Positions 24,801 to 36,800 of a stretch of DNA of 64,000 nucleotides are shown here, piece after piece; position 1 is the stretch's first letter, and each line of letters begins with the position of its first letter. A program made the position numbers and the translations under genes. The notes below the pieces were generated by a model. It did not search any database. It was given only the letters and a program-made list of their open reading frames with translations, and was not told the origin of the DNA. Source of the stretch: Scilla litardierei. Its lineage: Eukaryota; Streptophyta; Magnoliopsida; Asparagales; Asparagaceae. The DNA lies in the NCBI GenBank assembly GCA_030789695.1, contig CM061132.1, forward strand, positions 156,470,817 through 156,534,816, written 5' to 3'.

Positions 24801-27800
24801 GTTTCACATTGACTGTGTCAAGGATGAATACCGTTAGCTATAGTCCCTTCGTCAAGACAGTGTCTCTGTTGGCCTAGGGTACGGTTTACTGTTAACCCCA
24901 TTAGACAGCACCGGTCAGTATACGGCGGTCTTTGTTGTATTTACGTTGTACATCTTACAACGTACCCCGGCCAAGGATTCGCACAAAGACCGTACTGAGC
25001 CTGTGACACTAACTTCCCTTTAACGGAAGAGACGAATCCCATCTTAGTCATCTTCTTGCCTCGAGAGCTTCAGGTGTAACCCAACCTAAGATCTTTCAGC
25101 AGGCCTAGCCTCGAAGCTAGATCATATGTCTAAGCGACACTGTTCACTCACAGGTTCGTAGAAATGACTTTAGGTCTTAAGGACCAGCTTACCTATCATC
25201 ACCCTAGAGTTACTATAGACAGTTTAGTTAAAGTTAATCATTTAATAACTCTAAGTTGGTCGTTCAGTGAACTCATTCTCCAATGAGCACATGTGTATTG
25301 TCTACGACTTTGCCAAGTCGAATAACTATGAGATCATCATTACCCTAAGGTAAGACAAAGACACAGTGGTCTGTCCAATTTGCTGATATCCAGTTCTCGA
25401 CACATGTATGACCACGAACCGTTTAAGACTTAAGTTTCTGTTCGGTCACTTACTACTCATAATCGAGATCTACGTCTGGATACGCAAGGACATAACTATA
25501 AGTTTAAGGAAATTATCTAAGTATATGATTCAACGAATTCATAGTTAGGATAATTGATATCATATATTATCTTAACAAGACGTATACTAAGGATAAATTG
25601 CCTTATGGGCATATATCCTCCTACATCTCCCACTTGTACTTCGGCTATTTATCTCGGTATCTCATACCGTCATAGCATATCAGTCACATTGGACCATCAT
25701 ATGTCAAACTTAAGAGTGGATTTACTAACGAGTATCTATAATGGATTTTTATTTATACATCTCTTGATCACACAAGGTTGATTCTTGAAAAATGATTTGG
25801 ACCAATTTTCTTTTCTTTGTATAGCTAACAATTATCTCATACAATCTTGATGTAGGGTCTAACATTTCTATAAGTCAGTCTTGGCTCATTCCAATTATTT
25901 TGTGTTAATATGTCAAGTACATAAATGACACCTTAAGTCTCTATATATTCGATTAAATCAAAACTATTTTGATTCAATGTCTTATATAGATGATTCAAAT
26001 AAGTTGGAAACCTTTTTACTTAGTCCGAGAAACCGGAGCTAAGTATATGAGTTATCTCACACTGACTCTAAGAATTAACTGATTAAATACTTCTACTATA
26101 TATATTTAAATCATATTTAGAATATATATGATAAGCATAACCAATTGAGAAGTGCTTAGATGAAACGTACCAGTGTCAGGTTGGGTTTGACGAATGAGTC
26201 ATATCAAGATCGGTTTAAGGAATCTTGATATTGACTTACTCAGTCAAACGTCCTACTTAGTACTTTTCCCTTAACTACATTTAATAATAACTCTTAAGAA
26301 TCAAATGTAGGTTGAATTAAGAATCAATCTTAACATGTGTATAATTGTGATCATACACAATTTATACGCTCCTGGAACTTATATTTAACTATCGACTGGC
26401 TATAAAATTAAGTCAGCTCCAAACAATCAAATTATTCAGATGTTCTGCTTGTCAGCTTGAGAATTAATGCAACTAGCTCAGACAGCCACATTCACAGAAA
26501 TTTAAGCCATTCGCAACAAATCACAATTTCAAAAGGAAGCACATTTCCCGAGACATTTTGTTAAAGCAATGGATTCATAAAAATGAATCATAATGTGTTT
26601 ATCATAATAAACCTTGAGCGTTAAACACTCAATCATTGTTTTAACTTAAGGAACGATACATTTTATTCATAAAAAGAAATAAGTATCAGTTCCTTCTTCT
26701 TCACGTCTCTTGAAGTCCTCGCACGGCCCCAGCACAACGATTGCTCAGATGCCGACCGTCCTCGAAACTTCTTCCATCATCTGCTTCATATCAGCCACAT
26801 GTATACATTACACAGATGTCTTAGTATCTCATACTATGTGATAAAGCATTTATGGAAATAATTATGCTTTATTAAATTGAATTTGTTGTACCTGAGGTAG
26901 AGGCATCAGTATGCCCATTCTTCTTTTTTGCAAGGTAAACCTTGCAGTTCCTCTTCCAATGGCCTATCTTATGGCAGTGAAAGCATTCGGATTTGGACGG
27001 AGCCCCTTTGCCTTCTTCTTCCCTTTCTTCACCTTGGCTGGTTGTGGGACCCGCCTCTTCTTACCTTTGCCTTTCGGCTGGTCTGAAGAAGCAGAGCCAA
27101 CAACCAACACATCTACTTTCTTCTCGATTTCCTCAAACTGCCTAAGCATGTTGAGGAGACCAGGAAGATCCGTTTCAATATTGTTCATAATGAAACCAGT
27201 AATGAATTGCTTGAAGGCTGGGGTCAAAGATTTCAGGATGATGTCCACAGACATATCATTGTCCAGGACAAAACCCAACTGGGCAGCATCTTCTACGTAC
27301 CCGATCATCTTAATGACATGATCTTGTACGGGCCATGTCTCCATCTTAATGCCCTAGAGGTTGCTCGTGGCTTCAAACTTGGCAGCTCTAGACCGCTTGC
27401 CGTATAACTCCTCTGCATTCAGAAGCATGCTTTGAACATCTAAATGTTCGTGCTTTCTTTGTAGGTCGTTATTCATTGAAGCCAGAGTAAGGCACATGTC
27501 CTTCTCGGCATCCCTCTGGTACTCCTTATAGGCTTTCTTTTCTTCGGGAGTCGCATCTTCGTCCGGCTTTTCCAGAGGGTCCTCGAACATCATGTATCCA
27601 ATCCCGGCTAGAGAAAGGACTAACTTAATGTTTCTAAACCAATTCTTATAGTTGGTCCCATCACACACATTCTTCTCTATCATATACTTTAGACCCGAAT
27701 CCATTCTGCAATTTAGTAATACTTAGTCAGTATATGTTTGTTGTATATTTTCAATGGTTTTTAATAAAACTATATTCTCCCACTAAATTTATTAAAGCCA

Positions 27801-30800
27801 TAATAATAAACAGTTTATTATACAATATCATTTGTGGGAGAGGGATCCGACTACTCCGAGTCTGACAACCTTGAGTGTGTCTCAACAATTTGTCCGACTC
27901 TGCAGTCAGTAGATGAACTCATCATCAATTATATTAAATATGATTCACTTTCGATTTTTACCCCTAGTCATTTACGATCCTGAGTGTGCTCATCCAAATC
28001 ACAATGGCTAGCCTAGTCGGACCATTGTTTTCGCGTCTAACCTGACTTGCCCCGGCGCTCGGTGTACGACACGTCGGTTTGGGTCAGGTCTTAGACTACA
28101 TCTTTGGTTAGACTTACGCCGGTGCTCGGTGTATGCACGACACGACGGTTTGGGTCAAATCGCGATGTAATCAAGAAATCGATTTCTATAAGATTGCCAT
28201 GTCACAGCTTGAGTGTAGCTCAACAACCGTAACACTGGTCTTACAGTTGCCAACTCCTAAAACAAGGAGGGCTACGATTTATCTTGAACAAGATTATTAT
28301 CGTATTTGACTTAGGTATAGTCGATGGACTTACACAGAATAGATTCAGAACATATACTGACCAAGTATCTACTAAATTGCAGAATAGATTCGGATCTAAA
28401 GTATATGATAGAGAAGAATGTGCTTGATGGGCCAACTATAAGGATTGGCTTAGAAACATTAAGTTAGTCATTTCTCTAGCTGGGATTAGATGCGTGCTGT
28501 TTGAAGACCCTCTGGAAAAGCCGGACGAAGATGCGACTCCCGAAGAAAAGAAAGCATACAAGGAGTACCAGAGGGATGCCGAGGAGGCCAGGTGCCTTAC
28601 TCTGGCTTTAATGAATAACGACCTGCAAAGGAAGCACGAACATTTGGATGTTCAAAGCATGCTTCTAAATGCAGAGGAGTTATACGGCAAGCGGTCTAGA
28701 GCTGCCAAGTTTCAAGCCACGAGCAACCTCTGGGGCACTAAGATGGAGACATGGCCCGTACAAGATCATGTCATTAAGATGATCGGGTACGTAGAAGAGG
28801 CTGCCCAATTGGGTTTTGTCCTGGACAATGAGATGTCCGTGGACATCATCCTGAAATCTTTGACCCCAGCCTTCAAGCAATTCATTACTGGTTTCATTAT
28901 GAACAGTATTGAAACTGATCTTCCTGGTCTCCTCAACATGCTTAGGCAGTTTGAGAAAATCGAGAAGAAAGCAGATGTGTTGGTTGTTGGCTCTGCTTCT
29001 TCAGACCAGCCGAAAGGCAAAGGTAAGAAGAGGCGGGTCCCACAACCAGCCAAGGTGAAGAAAGGGAAGAAGAAGGCAAAGGGGCTCCGTCCAAATCCGA
29101 ATGCTTTCACTGCCATAAGATAGGCCATTGGAAGAGGAACTGCAAGGTTTACCTTGCAAAAAAGAAGAATGGGCATACTGATGCCTCTACCTCAGGTACA
29201 ACAAATTCAATTAATAAAGCATAATTACTTTCATAAATGCTTTATCATATAGTATGAGATACTAAGACATATGTGTAATGTATACGTGTGGCTGATATGA
29301 AGCAGATGATGGAAGAAGTTTCGAGGACGGTCGGCATCTGAGCAATCGTTGTGCTGGGGCCGTGCGAGGACTTCAAGAGACGTGAAGAAGAAGGAACTGA
29401 TACTTATTTCTTTTTATGAATAAAATGTATCGTTCCTTAAGTTAAAACAATGATTGAGTGTTTAACGCTCAAGGTTTATTATGATAAACACATTATGATT
29501 CATTTTTATGAATCCATTGCTTTAACAAAATGTCTCGGGAAATGTGCTTCCTTTTGAAATTGTGATTTGTTGCGAATGGCTTAAATTTCTGTGAATGTGG
29601 CTGTCTGAGCTAGTTGCATTAATTCTCAAGCTGACAAGCAGAACATCTGAATAATTTGATTGTTTGGAGCTGACTTAATTTTATAGCCAGTCGATAGTTA
29701 AATATAAGTTCCAGGAGCGTATAAATTGTGTATGATCACAATTATACACATGTTAAGATTGATTCTTAATTCAACCTACATTTGATTCTTAAGAGTTATT
29801 ATTAAATGTAGTTAAGGGAAAAGTACTAAGTAGGACGTTTGACTGAGTAAGTCAATATCAAGATTCCTTAAACCGATCTTGATATGACTCATTCGTCAAA
29901 CCCAACCTGACACTGGTACGTTTCATCTAAGCACTTCTCAATTGGTTATGCTTATCATATATATTCTAAATATGATTTAAATATATATAGTAGAAGTATT
30001 TAATCAGTTAATTCTTAGAGTCAGTGTGAGATAACTCATATACTTAGCTCCGGTTTCTCGGACTAAGTAAAAAGGTTTCCAACTCATTTGAATCATCTAT
30101 ATAAGACATTGAATCAAAATAGTTTTGATTTAATCGAATATATAGAGACTTAAGGTGTCATTTATGTACTTGACATATTAACACAAAATAATTGGAATGA
30201 GCCAAGACTGACTTATAGAAATGTTAGACCATACATCAAGATTGTATGAGATAATTGTTAGCTATACAAAGAAAAGAAAATTGGTCCAAATCATTTTTCA
30301 AGAATCAACCTTGTGTGATCAAGAGATGTATAAATAAAAATCCATTAAAATGTATTATAGATACTCGTTAGTAAATCCACTCTTAAATTTGACATATGAT
30401 GGTCCAATGTGACTGATATGCTATGACGGTATGAGATACCGAGATAAATAGCCGAAGTACAAGTGAGAGATGTAGGAGGATATATGCCCATAAGGCAATT
30501 TATCCTTAGTATACGTCTTGTTAAGATAATATATGGTATCAATTATCCTAACTATGAATTCGTTGAATCATATACTTAGATAATTTCCTTAAACTTATAG
30601 TTATGTCCTTGCGTATCCAGACATAGATCTCGATTATGAGTAGCAAGTGACCGAACAGAAACTTAAGTCTTAAACGGTTCGTGGTCATACATGTGTCGAG
30701 AACTGGATATCAGCAAATTGGACAGACCACTGTGTCTTTGTCTTACCTTAGGGTAATGATGATCTCATAGTCATTCGACTTGGCAAAGTCGTAGACGAGA

Positions 30801-33800
30801 CACATGTGCTCATTGGAGAATGAGTTCACTGAACGACTAACTTAGAGTTATTAAATGGTTAATTTTAACTAAACTGTCTATAGTAACTCTAGGGTGATGA
30901 TAGGTAAGCTGGTCCTTAAGACCTGAAGTCATTTCTACGAACCTGTGAGTGAACAGTGTCGCTTAGACTTATGATCTAGCTTCGAGGCTAGGCCTGCTGA
31001 AAGATCTTAGGTTGGGTTACACCTGAAGCTCTCTTGGCAAGTAGATGACTAAGATGGGATTCGTCTCTTCCGTTAAAGGGAAGTTAGTGTCACATGCTCA
31101 GTACGGTCTTTGTGTTAATCATAGGTCGGCGTACGTTGTAAGATGTACAACGTAAATACAACAAAGACCGCCGTATACTGACCAATGCTGTCTAATGGGG
31201 TTGACAGAAAACCGTACTCTAGGCCAACAGAGACACGGTCTTAACGAATGGACTATAGCTAACGGTATTCATCACTGACACAGTCAATGTAAACCCAACG
31301 ATACTTTTGTCAATGGGTCGATCACGTTATGATGATTCTGAAACATGGACGACAACTGCTGCTCGTGGTGACCGTCGTCTAGGGGTTTCGAGGCCCAACT
31401 TGTATAGTAAGGTCAGGCTGTAGGGTCTCACACCGAGTTGCATTCGTGTCTTAGTAATAGGAAGATTGATAAGAGGAATTTATTCGATGAAATGGAATAG
31501 TTAAGTTCACAAGCTAGTTGTGAGACTAAGTCGTAGATGGGGACAATGTTGCATTCGATGCAAACGAGATTAAACGTGTCGTAAATTGGTTACGACAAAA
31601 TTTGTAGGAACAAAAGCATTGGAAAGGGTTATCTGGTTGACGGGATCATCCCGGTCTAAACGCAGGTTCAAACCGTGTCCAAAACGGAGCTCAAACGAGC
31701 CCGGAAACGCAAAAACAGTCAAAGGCAAGAGTGTATTAGACCCACTTGGACAAACGGGTCCACCGGCGCCGCCCGCTGAGTCCAGCGGGCACGGCCCGCT
31801 GGAGACAGCGGGCCGCCTGCCCGCCTCGGGCACGCCCTACTTAGGTGCGCCCATAGCCTTATGCGGGCGCGCCCGCTAAGCCTAGTGGGCGCGCCCGCCA
31901 CTTTAGTTGTATTAGGGTTTTTGAAACCTTTTTGACGGCTACGAAAATTGACTTTTTGCCCATCTATGGGCAATTGTTTGAGGGGTCAAACGAAGTCGGA
32001 ATTCGTCGCCGTTAGTTCCTACGCGTTCACCATTCGAAGTCGTTCGAAATGATAACTTGTATCGTTTCTAAAACTCGATGGTGAAGGAGAATTAATTGGT
32101 TGAAGTTGGCCTTTGTGAAAGGCTTACTAACTTCAATTAACTAAATTATTTCTCTTTTAATTTTGTTTTGTCCCACATTGCTCGTGACGAAAAGAGAGGT
32201 GCCGACTCCCTATATATATGGGTGCACTCTCTTCGTTGAAAAACACACCAAGTTTTCGATCGAGTAGCTCCGAATTTTGAGCAAGCTCGATCTACGACTT
32301 AAACTATTCTTCCTCTCTTCTTCCTATTCTCCCGACGAGTCCTAGCAAGACTACGAAGGGGGTTTGGCATCGGATCAAGACGTCTAAGACGCGGATCTAC
32401 TCAAGTGAAACCTTCTACCGCAAGTGATCGGCCCAGAGGCGGGTGACAGCTCAGGTGAATCAGTTCGAAGGTGCAACACGGCTCGGGTGGATCGAGTCAA
32501 GGCGGTTCAGCTACGAGGAGCGTAAGAAGTCCGTGCGGTACATCTTACCCGCCCCAGGGTTGAGATTACAGGTATGTTCTCTAAGTAATTTTTAGTGTAA
32601 TTTAATTTCGTCGCAGTAGGATAGATCTCTCTTGGGGTTGTCAGATCCACCCCAAGTTGGCATAGATCGGGCTAGGTTCTGGCTCTCTCAAGGCCTAGCT
32701 AAAATGTTTAGCTAGCATATTTTATTTTCCATTGCGCTTTATGCCTCTGTGGTCCGTTCGACTTAGGACGGGCACAGATTTGAGCTCTGAGGGTCCGCCA
32801 AAACCCTTCAGTAAAGCATCTACAAATCTTTGCATTGACAACATTATTAGCATAAAGAAGACATAAAAAGGTTAAACCTTATAACTCTCGTGTAAAAAGT
32901 TGCTTCCAGCACACGACACATTGATCAACATGATAAGAGACATTTAAGTCAAACCCAACATTTTCAGGACATTGTCCTAAAGGAGTGTTATAGTTCCCAC
33001 TGTCTTGTGGCACTCAGTGTTCAATAAATGCAACACACAAGATACTGGCTGACATTTTGACAAATTTCTTGAGATCAAACATCAAATTCATGTGATGAAG
33101 CCATAAACCTAGAATAAGACATCTCTCATCTTAGAAGAAATAATCTCTTTAAATAAACATTACTAGACATTATGCGTAATAACACACTAGCGGTGAAAAG
33201 GAGCATAAGTTGGCAGAATACTTGAGTATTAGACTCAAAGAAAAATGATCACGCTAAACAATTAGCACTTGACGTTTCATAAAGCTCACGTGCATTGGCC
33301 ATATTTAATATTTTATAGATAACAATCATTACACATGCAAATAGACTCTGTCTCTTCATGTATTGTTACTACATTAAATCATTACACTGGAAGCACTATA
33401 AAGGATAAGATAAGAACATCATTTGAAATCGAATCGTGTCGGATGTGAATTTTTCATATCAGATATAGGATATCGGGAGATATATGAAGGATACATGTTA
33501 ATATCGGGGCATGCATGTTAGAGATTGCATCTTTATAAATAAATGATAATTAAAGAGTAATATCAAGAATAGTTATAATAACTTGGATACCCATATGTTA
33601 ACAAAATATCATGAAAGGGTCAAATGACATCAAGATGAACATATTTTGTACAATGTTATCAATTATGATTAAAAACCGCTAGAAAATATAATAAAAGCTT
33701 AAATTCTCATTCAACAACTTCCAAAATAATATAAGCCATGACATTATATCATAAATCATTGCAAAATATTATAAGATCTTAACTCTCATTCAAATATATG

Positions 33801-36800
33801 TAAAATTATGCGAGTCGTGGCAAAAAGTCGTCTCTTTCTCTTCCATTCTTTTTCTTCCATGTCTTTAATTCTATTCTCTATCTAAAATTAGCTACTTCTG
33901 GTCTGTTAGATCCATAACAACTGCAAGGTAATAGCAATAATAACTACTCTTGTTGCAATAGCTTAACGACAATCGAAAAAACAATAATGGTAAGTAAAAG
34001 CAGTAAGTAATAACAATATTGAGAAGAAAAAAGTAAGAAAAAGCATCAACAAGGACATCAAATAATGCCAAAGGTAACAATGATATAAAAAGCAAGACAA
34101 TTCTGATAGAAAGAATCCAGCCTTTAATATATCAAACTTTTCTTCTAACTATTTTAAGCAAGCAAAATTTATACAAAATATCTTGAAGAATGCAAAAAAA
34201 ACTCATTAAGACTCATGTCAATAACCTTCCATTAATAACAATTATCAATCTGTTATGTAATCATCATAAAATTTCAATCTATTTCTAGCCTCTCAGTTTC
34301 ATATCATGAATTAAGGTAGAAACACATACCTAATTTGGAAAGTGATACTAATATAAGTAGTTTTGAGTATAAAATTTATGATAACATTAGCGTTTTAAAG
34401 GAAAAATACTACAAATAGAAAACATGAGTCATATCGGCTGATACAAGCTAAAAAATTTGCCACTTTTTTGATCATATCGTAACATTTGGGATCAAAAACG
34501 ATAATGGCCAGTTGTTGTAGCATTGGTATCGGATGTATCGAAAGTATCGGGCAATACACATTTAACTTTAGGTTTGCCTTAGCTCAGTATAACTTGCTAG
34601 GACAAGTGTATCTTGATCTTTAAGATGTGCTTCATCTATCGATAAAGCATCTCTATCATTCAAGATATTATCTTCATTTTTCTCACACATTTCATCAACA
34701 AAACAAATCATCTTCATGAATTATCTAAATAAATTAGTTTAACTTCAATTTATTTTTGTTTCAAAGTAACACTCGGTGCCAATATAGAGGGATCCATTAT
34801 ATATCACATACAAATCCAACCCAAACTGGCTTATATGTTCCATTATCAACCAATTTTCACAACCTTGATTTTAACCTTAAAAGAGATTTTTTTCGGACAA
34901 TTATATAAAATAAAATAGAATTTTAGAATTTTGATTCAACCAAATCTCCTTATATTAGTTGTTATTAGTTAGTATTGGTATCGGCATACTTGAAGTCCAA
35001 TATGATACTAGTGACATGTATCTGCATCGGCAGAGATTTCAAACCTACGAGAACAAATTTCCAAGTAATTGTACTACAATTTCTAAAAGATGCGAGATTA
35101 GTGGTTTATCAAGGTTTACAAGCAATCATTTGCAGGACAGACTAAGGTACATCATACACTCTTCAACAAACTCTGTACAAGCCCTCTAAATGTAGATACA
35201 TTAGAGCAAAGAGCATATTTTAAGTTCATTATTAATTAGTCCAATAATATCTCTCGGAAATACAGTTAGCTTCGTTCTCTATGCATTACAGTCAAATCAG
35301 AATCAAATGTAGAATGGGATATAAAATCTAGATTGCTTGCACAAGGAAATGCACATGTTAGTCACTATCCAGTGATGGAATCTGTTTATCTGTTGGAAAG
35401 GAAAATCACAAAGACATTTGAAATAACTTCAATCAATATAAATTTTAATTGCCTAATACCTTTTTTCCTTTGGTCATGACATAAAGTACTCATGAATCAA
35501 TATAATAATAATCTACGACTTCAAGTTAGTTTATCTCATCAGATACAACAACTGAAGTGAACTTAATAGATCAAGGGCACTCGTAGATGAGCCCACACAT
35601 ATGTCCATACACATGGAAAACATGCACCCCAAGCAGATGAGGAGGTATTCAGCACTACAAAAGAAATCAGACACTAGCATGGACGATACATACAAGCATG
35701 GAACCAAAAGAAAGACCGATAGCATTTGCCAATCCTTTCACGAAAAATCAAGTACTCATGTCAGCAATTTATCATTGACTTCCCATGATTTATAAGAATT
35801 AAGAATCACATGACAAGATTCAACAGTAATAGCTTGTAGATATCAATGTTCAGATCATCCAATTATCATTATCTAAATATAAAACCGATTCGAGAAACAG
35901 AAAGAACAATAAATTTAACATAAAAGCATTAGCAGTAACTGGAAGTGAAGGTTAATAATGGTCTCAGTACTGGACAATATTGAGCAACTGCAAAGATAAC
36001 ATGCCAAAAAACGATTAAGGCAAAACTAAGGATTTCACATGTGGATGCATAGAAAGAATAAGAATCAAGTTACTGCATTTAAGTTATACCTATATGATGC
36101 AAACAACAATTTTAAGTTCAAACAAGAGCACTCAGTTGTTTTAAGGATCAAATTTGATATGCATACTAGGAAGTAAGAAATGGACTTTAAACAAACATAG
36201 ACACAATAATTGTGAGAAGTACAACACAAGCTAAATATGCACACGTGCGCGCGCACACACACACAAGAAGGGAAAAGTTCAGACCTCGAGTAGCGCCTTG
36301 GAGGTGAAGGAGACCGTGAGTAAGCTATCAAGACAAAGCACAAAACTATAAAAATGTGTTCAAGAAATGTGTATATTGAAGCTGAGATTTTGCATTAAAA
36401 AATGATAAATACAAAAGAAAATCACAACTCCAAATAAGTAGAGCAAACAACAAAAACTTACAATGGTATCGGCGCCTAGGAGATCTTGGTGGGGATCGCC
36501 TTCTAGAACTTCCCCCCATATATCTCTCACTGCATATCAAATATTAATTATTAATATCAGTAACCTACAATCAACATTTGCCCGCGTACATGCCCATTTA
36601 AAAGGAAACGAGTAGGCAATATGCAAAATACTATCAATACCTTATCCTAGCCGACGAACGCATCTCTTGAGGAGTTTTCCTATTTTCTTCAGCAAATACA
36701 ATCGAAATTTCACGACCACCTATAATTTGATGGTTCATGTGCTCCTTGGCTTCGGCTGCATCCTCAGGATTTCGGAACTTCACAAATCCAAAGCCCCTAG

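Larger units (their letters stand above)
23226..32810. mobile_element. 9.6-kb palindrome of two head-to-head copia half-elements
   Basis: The left arm (23,226-27,736) and right arm (28,351-32,810) are inverted copies over about 4.5 kb, separated by a 614-bp spacer. Each arm reads, from its outer end inward, as LTR, polypurine tract, a non-coding stretch, gag. So both are 3' halves of the same family facing outwards. There is no 5' LTR and no matching target duplication (AACAC against GTAAA outside). Pol is absent from both. The whole structure lies within intron 5 of the SCL28-like gene. Confidence 0.9.
19128..36284 (-). other. SCL28-like intron 5 (17.2 kb)
   Basis: Its borders are GT at 36,284 and AG at 19,128. 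The intron contains a 154-bp tandem duplication, a poly-C tract, a GAAA-rich repeat, the giant copia palindrome (23,226-32,810) and long unassigned AT-rich stretches. No conserved exon-like segment was recognised inside. Confidence 0.85.

Noticed and set aside
26911..27407. Plus-strand frames of up to 136 aa opposite the left gag
   Set aside because: Antisense shadows of gag; the same shadows appear on the minus strand over the right gag.
23226..32810. Ordinary LTR retrotransposon with two LTRs
   Set aside because: The LTRs are inverted relative to each other and each has its own purine tract and gag; a normal element has direct LTRs.
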